DNA of 64,000 bases, taken from Strigops habroptila (taxonomy: Eukaryota > Chordata > Aves > Psittaciformes > Psittacidae). Position 1 is the first letter of the stretch, and every line of letters starts with the position of its first letter. The stretch lies in assembly GCF_004027225.2 (NCBI RefSeq), contig NC_046358.1:9517284-9581283 (forward strand), in the 5' to 3' direction. Shown in pieces: positions 1 through 9,621 of the stretch. The position numbers and the translations under genes were made by a program. The notes under the pieces were generated by a model, which did no database searches, was not told the DNA's origin, and saw only the letters and a list, made by a program, of their open reading frames with translations.

Positions 1-145
1 TCTCGCGATTGTGGTTATCTTATCTTACTCAAGCAGTGTCCGAGTTTCTGTCTGCATAAGCAATTTCACATCTTTGTTGCCTAACCTTTACATTGAGCTT
101 AACATAAATCTTAATAAACAATATCCTAGTCCATAGTTTCTCACA
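1..145 (-). mobile_element. Partial LTR (left copy, U3 part only)
   Basis: These bases match 11856-12000 and 3189-3333, the U3 end of the LTR. The element is cut by the window edge, so only part of the second 75-bp U3 repeat and the U3 terminus are present. It is followed directly by the polypurine tract (146-165) and the env 3' end, so it is the 3' LTR of the left proviral copy. Confidence 0.9.
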
Positions 146-180
146 ATCCCCCCTTTTTCTTTTTATCCTATTATTGTTTA

Positions 181-1062
181 TTAGACGTTACTTTCATTTT
201 CGGCACTGCGAACAAACCTTTTTCCACAATCCCAACATTTATCATAACACTCACAAGGTAATACCTCACAATTACAAAAGGCATAGTTCTCACGTGGCAT
301 AATGCATTCACAACAATCTTCATCTTCATTAATAGATACACTCTTATATTTTGCCCCAGACCTCGTAGTTAAAATAAGCAGTTTAGCTATGTCAAACCGT
401 TCTTTAATAAAGTGTAAAATATAGCGTAATATACAAGGCCCAAATATGAGTCCCAAAATCAACATGATAAGCGGTCCTGCTAAGGCGGACAACAAAGTGG
501 TTAGCCAAGGTGAAACATTAAACCAGTTTTCGTACCATGACTTGCCCGCCTCACGATCTTTCTTACGTTGATCTAACCTTTTCCGGAGTTCAGACATGGT
601 GTCCTGGACTACTCCAGTATGGTCAGCAAAAGAGCAACATTCTTCATTGAGAGCTACACATAACCCTCCTTCCTTTAAAAACAATAGATCTAATCCTCTT
701 CTATTTTGCAGTACTACTTCTGATAAAAGACTTTACTGAAGTGGCTAAATTTTGGATAGATTGTTCTATTTTTGCTAAATCTTCATCTACAGCCATCTGC
801 AAACTTTGTAACTCCTGACCTTTCACTAGGGAGGCTATGCCTGTACCTGCTCCAACTCCGCTCGCTATCAGCAGGGTAGCTAGGGTTACTACTGTAATTG
901 GCTCTCGTTTTTGCCTATTCAGGTCTCCTTCAAAGTGGCGTAACACCTCCTCAGAGGTGTGATAGATTAGACGAGGAACAATAATCACCTGTACGCAAAA
1001 CTGAGATTGATCAAACACATTTAGGGATAGGCAAGGCGTTACTCCGATGTCTGAACAAACCC
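181..1062 (-). pseudogene. env: env 3' fragment of left proviral copy (TM subunit, broken)
   Basis: This stretch repeats bases 3369-4249 of the complete env and covers the last part of SU, the furin site, the fusion peptide, the transmembrane segment and the Cys-rich tail. One extra A in the A-run near 724-727 splits the frame, which is why the open frame breaks there. The fragment ends at a run of Ns at 1063, so the SU part is missing. The extra base sits in a homopolymer and the rest is the same as the intact copy, so it could be a sequencing error. I see no reason to think it is expressed as a separate gene. Confidence 0.85.
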
Positions 1063-1075
1063 NNNNNNNNNNNNN
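1063..1075. other. Assembly gap (13 Ns)
   Basis: A run of 13 undefined bases joins env sequence (equivalent to 4249) to gag sequence (equivalent to 9743). About 5.5 kb present in the full provirus, covering the nucleocapsid end of gag, all of pol and most of SU, is missing across it. The real gap size is unknown. Confidence 0.98.
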
Positions 1076-2361
1076 ATTCCAGCAGATCTGTGTTCACCAG
1101 TTCGTCCTTTGCGATCCTCTCTGACCGCTGCTATCATCATTTTTACTTGTCGCTTGCTGCTCTCTTCTTCCCGCCTTACGTAGACTTTCTGAGCTTCCCT
1201 CAATAATTCATCCAACCCTCTATTCTGCCAGTCTTCTAACTTTTCAATCTTCTTTCTAATGTCTTCCCATGATTTTGCCACAAACTGAGTTTTGAGGAGC
1301 GCTTGCCCTAAAGGGTCGTCTGGATTTACCCCCAGAGTACAGCTGAAGGGCTTTCCTCAGTCGTTCCAGCCACTCAGTAGGGCTTTCATCTTCTTTTGCA
1401 TTTCATTAAATGCTTTATTGATATTCTGGCCACGGGGTACTGCTTCTCTAATTCCCTGAATTACTATAGTTCTCAGGTCCTGCATATGAGTTCTATGCAT
1501 CGGATCCTGATTATCCCAATTAGGTCTTTGAAGTGGCCATTTAATATCTGCTTGGGGTCCCTGGGCATGTTGAGCATCCCACAGTCTCATTCCTGCTCGT
1601 CTAATCATATCTCTTTCCTCGGTAGTAAATAATTGACCAAGGATAGATTGCATCTCATCCCAAGTATAAAGGTTTGGTCCCAAAAATTGATTTAATCTTT
1701 CTGCCACTCCCAGTGGGTCCTCAATTAAGTTTCCCATTTCGGTTCTTTTAAAATCTCGTAGGTCAGCCGAGTTTAGGGGTACGGAAATATATCCGATCAC
1801 AGGTTGAGGTCCCCCCATGGGTATTTCCCTTAGGGGGTACATCTGAGCTGCCCCTTTTTGACTTCTAGTTACGCGTCTAGGAAGAGGGGGAGACCCTTGT
1901 TCCGACTCCGGTGGGGGAGTGGGCGCTCTGGGGACTTCTGCGGGAGCAGGAGGAGGAATGTAAGGAGGGGGGGTTAGAAGGGTTTCGTCTAACTCTTCCT
2001 TCTTTTTCTTTTGTTTAGTTTTTATTTCATTCAGCGGATAAAGTCTAGCTCTCGGTCTTTCTAGCCACACTTCCGCATATTGACTCTCCTCCGGGTTAAG
2101 GGGATTTTTATTATTAACCCAGAGGTTTAATTGCTGTTTTACCCAATCTTCTTCTGACCCATAGACTGGCCAAAAGACATTTTTAGAAATCTTCTTCCCT
2201 CCCCATATCTTAGTACAATATTCTATCATTTTTTGCTTATCTTTCCCTAGGGTTCCAGGGGAATATCTCCAATTGTCTAAGATATATGCCAGAGGGGTAT
2301 TTTTAGGTACAGTGTGTACCCTCCCCATGGGAGTCGAAGGCTTGCTGCCCTTCGCCCCCAT
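1076..2361 (-). pseudogene. gag: gag 5' fragment of left proviral copy
   Basis: This repeats 9743-11028 of the complete gag: matrix, PPPY late domain, most of capsid and part of nucleocapsid up to the gap. One extra C near 1327-1331 and one missing T near 1391 shift the frame between them, ending the N-terminal frame just before the major homology region. A single substitution near 2135 (Lys codon here, Arg in the full copy) is the only base change I found. The start is taken at the Met followed by Gly (2361), as in the full gag. The CCHC knuckle is not present, being lost in the gap. Confidence 0.85.
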
Positions 2362-2757
2362 CTTCTGGATTATCCACAAACACACACTCACTCGCTCCCC
2401 TTATTCCTGGCCCAGTCCCTCGCGGGAGGTGGGAAACGCAGTACTAAAGGGTCCACACTCGCTTGGTTCAGTATATCGAACCTCTCGTTCGTTATAATCC
2501 AGGATACCCAATCCCGCCCGAACGGCGAACCCGCGAACAACTTCGCAGTATACTTACGCGTCCTGCGTCTTCGTCCGGACTTCCGTGCACAGAATTTTAT
2601 GGGATTTTACCGGTCCTTTTTTGCTCAATATCCTAGAATTTAGGTTCGTCGGTAAGGTTGGAGTGAGCTGTTGGTCGCGGGGCCGCGAAATGTCGCGGGG
2701 CGCCTCCCCGGAGGACCAAAGCCCACCGTTCCTTATCCGAGTCACGGCACCAGAAAT
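2362..2757 (-). other. 5' leader of left proviral copy with primer-binding site
   Basis: This non-coding leader lies between the gag start and LTR 2758-3333 and repeats 11029-11424. The primer-binding site is 2735-2752 (minus strand TGGTGCCGTGACTCGGAT). The GTAAGTAT splice-donor candidate seen in the full copy is also present, near 2550-2557. Confidence 0.75.
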
Positions 2758-3333
2758 TGTCATAAATTGTGACCACAACGGATCATAATCCAATTAAAAT
2801 TTTATTAATTATAGCAAGTAGAATATGAGCAAAAACAGCGCTGGACGACAGGGGAGTCTGCGCTCCGCCACTGCCGTGCTGAGCAGTTCAAACAGTCCCT
2901 TTTTATACATCTTTACTTCCGTGTTCATGAAGTAGTGGAGGTACTCTGCGCATGCTTCAGTTGTTGTTAGGGGGTCGTTTTCTACCTCCTGGTGGTCGTT
3001 GAGGCCGAAGTAAGAAGTCTTTCTCCTTTATCCCATAGCTGACCCCTCATTCACATGTCCTTATCTGGGGTTGTTTGTCCTGTTTCTGTCGGTTCCTGGA
3101 AGTCTGGCAGTTATCTCGCGATTGTGGTTATCTTATCTTACTCAAGCAGTGTCCGAGTTTCTGTCGGTTTCTGGAAGTCTGGCGGTTATCTCGCGATTGT
3201 GGTTATCTTATCTTACTCAAGCAGTGTCCGAGTTTCTGTCTGCATAAGCAATTTCACATCTTTGTTGCCTAACCTTTACATTGAGCTTAACATAAATCTT
3301 AATAAACAATATCCTAGTCCATAGTTTCTCACA
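2758..3333 (-). repeat. LTR shared between the two proviral copies
   Basis: A 576-bp LTR with TGT...ACA ends on the minus strand. It is the 3' LTR of the full provirus and, at the same time, the 5' LTR of the gapped left copy, whose primer site abuts it at 2735-2752. TATAAA is at 2902-2907 (minus) and AATAAA at 2801-2806 (minus), about 100 bp apart, which sets R between them. It matches 11425-12000 throughout. Confidence 0.92.
3083..3232 (-). repeat. U3 tandem 75-bp duplication (enhancer-like)
   Basis: Two adjacent 75-bp units (3083-3157 and 3158-3232) differ at only two positions. Each carries a RUNX/core-binding-factor site (TGTGGTT), AGATAA-type GATA sites and a GGAAG ETS-type core. A direct repeat of this size carrying a core site is the usual layout of a gammaretroviral enhancer. 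The same pair lies at 11750-11899 in the other LTR. That it is an enhancer is inferred from the motifs and family layout. Confidence 0.75.
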
Positions 3334-3353
3334 ATCCCCCCTTTTTCTTTTTA
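3334..3353 (-). other. Polypurine tract
   Basis: On the minus strand an A-rich run with one G-free spacer ends in GGGGGG two bases before the LTR TG. This is the plus-strand primer expected at the U3 boundary. Confidence 0.85.
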
Positions 3354-3368
3354 TCCTATTATTGTTTA

Positions 3369-5477
3369 TTAGACGTTACTTTCATTTTCGGCACTGCGAA
3401 CAAACCTTTTTCCACAATCCCAACATTTATCATAACACTCACAAGGTAATACCTCACAATTACAAAAGGCATAGTTCTCACGTGGCATAATGCATTCACA
3501 ACAATCTTCATCTTCATTAATAGATACACTCTTATATTTTGCCCCAGACCTCGTAGTTAAAATAAGCAGTTTAGCTATGTCAAACCGTTCTTTAATAAAG
3601 TGTAAAATATAGCGTAATATACAAGGCCCAAATATGAGTCCCAAAATCAACATGATAAGCGGTCCTGCTAAGGCGGACAACAAAGTGGTTAGCCAAGGTG
3701 AAACATTAAACCAGTTTTCGTACCATGACTTGCCCGCCTCACGATCTTTCTTACGTTGATCTAACCTTTTCCGGAGTTCAGACATGGTGTCCTGGACTAC
3801 TCCAGTATGGTCAGCAAAAGAGCAACATTCTTCATTGAGAGCTACACATAACCCTCCTTCCTTTAAAAACAATAGATCTAATCCTCTTCTATTTTGCAGT
3901 ACTACTTCTGATAAAGACTTTACTGAAGTGGCTAAATTTTGGATAGATTGTTCTATTTTTGCTAAATCTTCATCTACAGCCATCTGCAAACTTTGTAACT
4001 CCTGACCTTTCACTAGGGAGGCTATGCCTGTACCTGCTCCAACTCCGCTCGCTATCAGCAGGGTAGCTAGGGTTACTACTGTAATTGGCTCTCGTTTTTG
4101 CCTATTCAGGTCTCCTTCAAAGTGGCGTAACACCTCCTCAGAGGTGTGATAGATTAGACGAGGAACAATAATCACCTGTACGCAAAACTGAGATTGATCA
4201 AACACATTTAGGGATAGGCAAGGCGTTACTCCGATGTCTGAACAAACCCATTTAGCTCCTGGTGTCGGGATAGCCCATTTGTCATTTTGATTCTTGTGTT
4301 TCTCTATATTGGTGTTAGTGACTGTTTTATTGCACAAAGGCTGATATTTTTCGGGCACTGTACCTATACATTTTCCTTGACCTGTTACTAATTGAATAGT
4401 AATTCCTTGCGTATGGTTCCTCTGGTCATCCCATGGGCATTCTCGTGGGTTTGAACCATTAGACCATTGAATCCTACCTGGTTTTCCAATTGCCTCAAAA
4501 TATGGTGGTCTAACATTATAACATAACCAACATTCTTTAGTTAAATTTGGTTTGCTTTCATTAAGGGCACGATAAGAGGCTTGCATTAGATTCCATAAGG
4601 GGTCTTTGGATCCTGACAACTCTCGATCCCTGGATGAGGAGAATTTAGTCACAAGGGAGTTTGGAGAAGTGGTTGCGACGTTTGCGGGGGCAACCTTTTC
4701 TTCAGAGAAAGTGGGTAGATTCAGGACCAGGTTTGGTCCTACTGGTAAGGGATCGTGGGGCATCGGTCTTTTCATTATTTGAAAAATTCCTCCTCTGTCT
4801 GCACCTGCTTCCCAATATCTAATTCCCCAATATTTCCCTGCCAGCCAAAAGTCCTGAGCAGGATTTTTTATAGTTATATTGATGCCCACACAAGGAATCG
4901 GTTTACTTAAGCAATGACCCCACCGGTCTCCGTGTAATTTAGGTCTCTGGCATCCTTCTGGTGACCACTTTATTTCTAGATATTGGTCTCCAGGTGTGGA
5001 CCACTCAGAAGCCCATGTTTCGCACCCCCAATATGCACAGTAATAATGACCTGGCCAATTACAGTATCCTTTACCAGGGTTTGATGCTGGACATATATAA
5101 ATTGGTAGACATATATCTGCTTCATCTTTACGATCTTCTTCAGTAATTAGATCATGCAAACTCACATTGAAACTAACTGTGCCCGGTGTAGTTCGTGTTT
5201 GGATTGGATTATTTGGATATTTTATGTTTGTTATTGTCCAGTTCATAGGTTTATGAGGGTTTCCATTTGCTTGGGTTATTATCAATAACAAAACTAACGG
5301 TATACCAGAAAAAAGGGTGTCTGTTAATTTTGCCAATTTAAGTATATTTTTACCAGTCCTGGGGAAGTTCGGCCATTGCTGCTTTTGTGTCCCATCATTT
5401 TGGTTCTTTTCTCCACAGTTTGTTCCTCCTCTGCCTCGCCCGTCGACTCGGTTGCTTCGAGCCACGGGGTGTACCAT
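3369..5477 (-). CDS. env: Envelope glycoprotein, gamma type, intact
   Basis: An open 702-aa frame. After a long basic leader (about 54 aa), a hydrophobic segment at 55-70 looks like the signal peptide. SU carries many N-glycosylation sequons and a CWLC motif (316-319). The furin site RQKR is at 459-462, followed by a hydrophobic Gly/Ala-rich fusion peptide. TM carries the conserved gamma-type ectodomain region (about 526-543) and CX6CC (Cys 544, 551, 552), which together with CWLC implies a covalent SU-TM link. One membrane span lies at about 596-625. The cytoplasmic tail is about 77 aa, longer than usual for gammaretroviruses, and has nine Cys between 659 and 688. The start is the first Met of the frame; no other Met precedes the signal peptide. 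The mRNA is presumably spliced from the donor near 11217-11224. Confidence 0.93.
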   Translation of the reverse strand: MVHPVARSNRVDGRGRGGTNCGEKNQNDGTQKQQWPNFPRTGKNILKLAKLTDTLFSGIPLVLLLIITQANGNPHKPMNWTITNIKYPNNPIQTRTTPGTVSFNVSLHDLITEEDRKDEADICLPIYICPASNPGKGYCNWPGHYYCAYWGCETWASEWSTPGDQYLEIKWSPEGCQRPKLHGDRWGHCLSKPIPCVGINITIKNPAQDFWLAGKYWGIRYWEAGADRGGIFQIMKRPMPHDPLPVGPNLVLNLPTFSEEKVAPANVATTSPNSLVTKFSSSRDRELSGSKDPLWNLMQASYRALNESKPNLTKECWLCYNVRPPYFEAIGKPGRIQWSNGSNPRECPWDDQRNHTQGITIQLVTGQGKCIGTVPEKYQPLCNKTVTNTNIEKHKNQNDKWAIPTPGAKWVCSDIGVTPCLSLNVFDQSQFCVQVIIVPRLIYHTSEEVLRHFEGDLNRQKREPITVVTLATLLIASGVGAGTGIASLVKGQELQSLQMAVDEDLAKIEQSIQNLATSVKSLSEVVLQNRRGLDLLFLKEGGLCVALNEECCSFADHTGVVQDTMSELRKRLDQRKKDREAGKSWYENWFNVSPWLTTLLSALAGPLIMLILGLIFGPCILRYILHFIKERFDIAKLLILTTRSGAKYKSVSINEDEDCCECIMPRENYAFCNCEVLPCECYDKCWDCGKRFVRSAENESNV

Positions 5478-5953
5478 CTTCTCGGCAGCAAGGGAATTCT
5501 TCAGGAGAACAGCTGTTTCGGGCTTTCTGCCTGTTTATATAGGCTTCCCACTTTGCAGCTTTAACTAATGGGGCAAAGTAAGACACGGTCAGTACTTCCC
5601 TTCTGCATTTTATAACCAAAATTTCAGCTACAAAGGGGACTGGTTCGTTGGAGTGGTAGCAATAATATCGAGGGTTTATTCCTTTGGCAAAAATTTCCCA
5701 CCACTCATGGGATTCCCGAATAATTTTTTTTTTTTTGTTTAGACTCTAATTGTTTTAATTTCCACTCAGTGAGAGTTCTTTGGATTTTCCAACACTGTGT
5801 GCAAACTCCTATTAGAGGGTATCCACATTCACAATGTGTCTACCATTTATCCTGGCATACCTTACACCTAAAACAAGCAAATGGATAACAATTGCAGTTC
5901 AAATCATTACACCTAATTCGTATATCTAGAGTGCATATATTATTTACATCAAC
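5395..5953 (-). pseudogene. Cys-rich reading frame between pol and env, broken
   Basis: I do not recognise this as a named gene. On the minus strand a frame opens after a stop at 5954-5956 and is dense in Cys, with a C-x4-C-x-C-x4-C-x2-C-x2-C spacing. It is interrupted by TAG at 5840-5842, continues in the same frame with C-x-C-x6-C-x2-C, then reaches a run of 13 As (5724-5736). Beyond that run the open frame is a different one; it continues to 5395 and ends in an Arg/Lys-rich tail that overlaps the env start out of frame. Simple gammaretroviruses normally carry no gene here. It could be a decayed accessory gene, a fragment related to the Cys-rich Env tail, or chance. The A-run is a common place for sequencing error. 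Confidence 0.4.
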
Positions 5954-6135
5954 CTATCTTCTATATTTAATATTGTGAGGTTGCATAAGTTTAGCAATTT
6001 CCTTCAACACACTTTGTACGCTTCCATATATAATAGAAAAAAAGAGAAATAATTATAGCAAATATAAACAGCAATACACACTTTATACCGAAAGGTAATG
6101 CGGCAAAATAATCCAATAAAGTCTTTATCATTACG
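5954..6135 (-). other. Spacer after pol, no gene seen
   Basis: An AT-rich stretch with frequent stops in all frames lies between the pol stop and the Cys-rich frame. It could hold env splice signals, but I cannot pick one out with confidence. Confidence 0.5.
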
Positions 6136-9100
6136 TTATCTTTTCAGGGTTATCTTGGTGTCACCTGGAGTACTGATTACTTTCCAGTGGGGTCTCGTCA
6201 CTGGGCCTTTAATGCGACTGGCATGAGTCCATCCACGCTCCGCAGTTCGGACAGCTGTTTCTGTTGTAAGCAAAACAAGATAAGGTCCCTCCCAATTGGG
6301 TTTTAGGGTTTCTTCCTTCCACACTTTAATCAATATCCAATCCCCAGGTTTAACATTATGAATTTTTAAGTCCAACGGGGGTCGTTGTACAATCAGTCCA
6401 TGTTCCCAAAGCTTGTTACGATGTTCTGCTAATTGTGAAACATATTCATTAATCACACGGTCTCGAATTAAAACATTTGTTTGTGGACTTTCAATTCTAT
6501 AAGACATTCCATACACCATTTCAAACGCTGATATTCCTACATCTGCTCGGGGTCTGGTTCTGAGAATTAATAGTGCCATGGGTAGGCACTTAATCCATGA
6601 TAATTTGGTTTCTATCATTAATTTAGTCAAAATAGTTTTTATTTCTCCATTTATCCTTTCAACTTTTCCCGAACTTTGTGGATGCCATGGTGTATGGTAT
6701 TCCCACTTAATCCCCAAACTTTCAGCTAGATCTTTAACAATTTTTGACACAAAGTGTGTTCCTCTGTCCGAGTCGATTACTTCAGGTACTCCATATCGAG
6801 GTATAATGTGTTCAAGTAACACTTTAGTAACCTGGTTAGCAGTTGCCTTGGAGGTAGGAAAAGCCTCAACATAATGTGTTAAATGATCCACCATTACTAA
6901 TAAATGTTTGTAACGCCCTACCCTGGGTAGTTCAGTAAAATCCACTTGTATGTGTGAGAAAGGTCTGTATGCTGGGGAACGTCCTCCAAGAGGTTTTTGT
7001 CTCATGTTGCTTCGATTAACCTTTTGACAGGTCTCGCAGGCTGCCGTGACTGTCTTTGCTATGTTATATACGCCTATACTGGCAAACTGTTGATTGAAAT
7101 GATCAACTAACGCCTGGGTTCCCCAGTGTGTTCTATTGTGTATTTTTGAAAATATCTCGAGTGCTATGCCCTTCGGCAAGACTTCCCTCCCATCTGGCAA
7201 TATGTACTTACCATCTTGTTCCTTAGCTCCCATTTGTTCTAGTTTTTCCTTTTCTGCAGACTCAAAACTTAAATTTTTACTAACAGGTACTTGTTGCATA
7301 GTCAAAATCATACCATAATTGCCTGCCACTCGTTTTGCTTCTATATCAGCTGCATTATTTCCCCTAATTTGATAACTTGTACCTCGCTGGTGTCCCTTTA
7401 TATGTACAACTGCTATTTTATTCGGCATTTTCAATGCCCCCAGAACTCGCCGAATTAATTCCGGGTGTATCAGTTCTTTTCCCTGTGAGTTAACAAATCC
7501 TCTTTCCTCCCATATTTTTCCAAAAGTGTGTACTACTCCGAACGCATAGCGTGAGTCTGTATATATAGTTCCATCCTTTCCCTTCAGTGACACTAATGCT
7601 TTCCACAATGCATACAGCTCACAGGCTTGAGCCGACCAGCTGGCACTCAGGGGGCCTGATTCTACTGTCTTAAATTCTCCTTTTTCCGACTTAACGATGG
7701 CATATCCGGACAACCGTTTACCTTCCACTATTCGTGATGACCCATCTATAAATAATACTTCTCCACATTGTAGTTCTTCTTCTTCTAAGTCTGGCCTAAT
7801 GCGTGTCTGCTGTTCAATTGTTTGAAAACAATTGTGCAATAGTTCATTACCTTCTCCTGGGTACAAAAATTCAGCGGGGTTAACTGCTCCAATAGTTTTC
7901 AAAGATAGTTTAGGGGATTCTATAAGTATTCCCTCATACTTTAATAATCGGCTATCTGTAAGCCATTTTTCTGCTTTTTGTTGTAACACTCCCCTGATGT
8001 TATGAGGCGCATATAAGACAACTTCTCCATTAAAGGTAATGCGATTCGTTTCCTCAAGTAATAAGGCAGCAGCAACAATGATTTGTAAACAACTCGGCCA
8101 ACCCCTGCTCACAGGATCCAACAGCTTTGATAGGTATGCCACCGGTTTCTTTTGTCCGGCCCATTCCTGAGTTAATACTCCGAATGCCGTTCCTTCATGT
8201 ATGTTAACAAATAAATGGAATGGCCGCTTTAAATCTGGTAGGCTTAAAACCGGTGCTTGACTTAGCTCCCTTTTGAGACTGACAAACTGCTCTTGATCCT
8301 GAGGGGTCCACTTGGGTATTTTGTCTTTAGACAGTTGTTCATATAAAAATTTAACTTTAAAGCTGTAGTTTTCTATCCATTGCCTACAATACCCAAATAG
8401 CCCTAATGCCTGCCGAATTTGCCTCTTAGTGACAGGCATAGGTAATTCCAGAATTCCTTTAATGCGCTCTGGATCCAATATCTTCTTGCCGTTAAACAAA
8501 TAATGCCCCAAATATTTCACTTTTTCCTCCACAAATTGTAACTTTTCTTGTGATACTCGTAGTCCCTTTTGTGCAAGAAAGTTTAGGAGTCGAATGCTTT
8601 CTTTCCTTACATCCTCCTTATTATTCCCTGCTATGAGCAGATCATCTACATACTGTAACAGCACGTTTCCCGTTTGTACCTGGTATTCTTTTAAGAGCTC
8701 TTCCAGGGCCTGTCCAAACAGATTAGGGGACTCAGTGAACCCTTGGGGAAGCACAGTCCATCTCAATTGCTGTCTACGGCCTGTCTCTATGTCTTCCCAT
8801 TCAAAGGCAAAATAATCACGGCATTCTTCTGCCAGTGGACAGGCCCAAAAGGCATCCTTTAAGTCAGCCACACTATACCAGGAGTTATGGGGTCCTAGCT
8901 TGCTTAGCAGTGTGTATGGATTTGCTACTACAGGGAATCGGGTGATAGTTCTTTTGTTTATTTCCCTTAAATCATGTACGAGTCGATATTTCCCATTTGG
9001 TTTCTTTACAGGCAGAATGGGGGTGTTAAAGGGTGACATACAAGGCTCTAAGATTCCTTGTGCTAACAATCGATCAATTTCTGGTTTTAATCCCCTCCGT

Positions 9101-9618
9101 CCTTCTAGGGATATGGGATATTGCCTTACCCTCACAGGTATGTGGGGTTCGGAAAGTTGGATTTTAATCGGTGGGATTTTCAGTCTACTAATTGTGTCCG
9201 GAGAGTACCAGACATCGGGGTTAATTTGTTTTTGATCATCCACGGTTAAAGGATAAGCAGACACTGTTAGCTCCTGATTTTTCACTTTAATTTCTAATTG
9301 CAATTCAACAATTAAATCTCGTCCTAACAGATTAAATTCTGCTTCAGGGACGAGCAAGAGTTCACCCATTCCAAATTTATTTTCAGTTTCGAATACCACA
9401 TTTTTGATTTTGCTTACTTTAAAGGGTTCTCCTTTTGCCCCAATTACTTGTACCTTTTCAGGGGAAACTTTACATCCCTCAGGTATTTGCTTAATAGTTG
9501 ATTTCTCAGCCCCAGTGTCTACTAAAAAGGTGAACTCTTGTTTATGGGGACCTATTTTTAATTTTATCAAGGGCTCATGATGACTCCGGTCCCCTAAGAT
9601 ATAGAGCCCCTGACTCTC
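6136..9618 (-). CDS. pol: Pro-Pol polyprotein, made by UAG readthrough from gag
   Basis: The frame is open from just after the gag UAG to TAA at 6136-6138, in the same frame as gag. Numbering from the codon at 9570: protease DTG at 18-20; reverse transcriptase with catalytic Asp 236, LPQGF 274-278 and YVDD 307-310; RNase H with Asp 609, Glu 651, Asp 672 and Asp 742; integrase with an HHCC zinc site (His 811, His 815, Cys 845, Cys 848) and a D,D-35-E triad (Asp 877, Asp 935, Glu 971); and a C-terminal GPY-type region around 1093-1098. All catalytic residues are present. There is no start codon of its own: the product is expected as a Gag-Pol fusion processed by the protease. Length and domain order are those of gammaretroviruses. 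Confidence 0.95.
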   Translation of the reverse strand, partial: ESQGLYILGDRSHHEPLIKLKIGPHKQEFTFLVDTGAEKSTIKQIPEGCKVSPEKVQVIGAKGEPFKVSKIKNVVFETENKFGMGELLLVPEAEFNLLGRDLIVELQLEIKVKNQELTVSAYPLTVDDQKQINPDVWYSPDTISRLKIPPIKIQLSEPHIPVRVRQYPISLEGRRGLKPEIDRLLAQGILEPCMSPFNTPILPVKKPNGKYRLVHDLREINKRTITRFPVVANPYTLLSKLGPHNSWYSVADLKDAFWACPLAEECRDYFAFEWEDIETGRRQQLRWTVLPQGFTESPNLFGQALEELLKEYQVQTGNVLLQYVDDLLIAGNNKEDVRKESIRLLNFLAQKGLRVSQEKLQFVEEKVKYLGHYLFNGKKILDPERIKGILELPMPVTKRQIRQALGLFGYCRQWIENYSFKVKFLYEQLSKDKIPKWTPQDQEQFVSLKRELSQAPVLSLPDLKRPFHLFVNIHEGTAFGVLTQEWAGQKKPVAYLSKLLDPVSRGWPSCLQIIVAAALLLEETNRITFNGEVVLYAPHNIRGVLQQKAEKWLTDSRLLKYEGILIESPKLSLKTIGAVNPAEFLYPGEGNELLHNCFQTIEQQTRIRPDLEEEELQCGEVLFIDGSSRIVEGKRLSGYAIVKSEKGEFKTVESGPLSASWSAQACELYALWKALVSLKGKDGTIYTDSRYAFGVVHTFGKIWEERGFVNSQGKELIHPELIRRVLGALKMPNKIAVVHIKGHQRGTSYQIRGNNAADIEAKRVAGNYGMILTMQQVPVSKNLSFESAEKEKLEQMGAKEQDGKYILPDGREVLPKGIALEIFSKIHNRTHWGTQALVDHFNQQFASIGVYNIAKTVTAACETCQKVNRSNMRQKPLGGRSPAYRPFSHIQVDFTELPRVGRYKHLLVMVDHLTHYVEAFPTSKATANQVTKVLLEHIIPRYGVPEVIDSDRGTHFVSKIVKDLAESLGIKWEYHTPWHPQSSGKVERINGEIKTILTKLMIETKLSWIKCLPMALLILRTRPRADVGISAFEMVYGMSYRIESPQTNVLIRDRVINEYVSQLAEHRNKLWEHGLIVQRPPLDLKIHNVKPGDWILIKVWKEETLKPNWEGPYLVLLTTETAVRTAERGWTHASRIKGPVTRPHWKVISTPGDTKITLKR

Positions 9619-9621
9619 CTA
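9571..9621 (-). promoter_or_regulatory. gag-pol stop-codon readthrough context (UAG)
   Basis: Gag ends in TAG (9619-9621). The following 51 bases are purine-rich, begin GAGAGTCAGGGG on the minus strand, and stay open in the gag frame straight into protease. This matches the amber-readthrough layout of murine leukemia-type viruses, where a downstream pseudoknot promotes readthrough. I infer a pseudoknot here but have not folded it. Confidence 0.8.

Noticed and set aside
3055-3324. Plus-strand 89-aa frame with an internal repeat
   Set aside because: The repeat is the 75-bp U3 duplication read as protein; 75 is a multiple of 3, so the frame repeats by chance.
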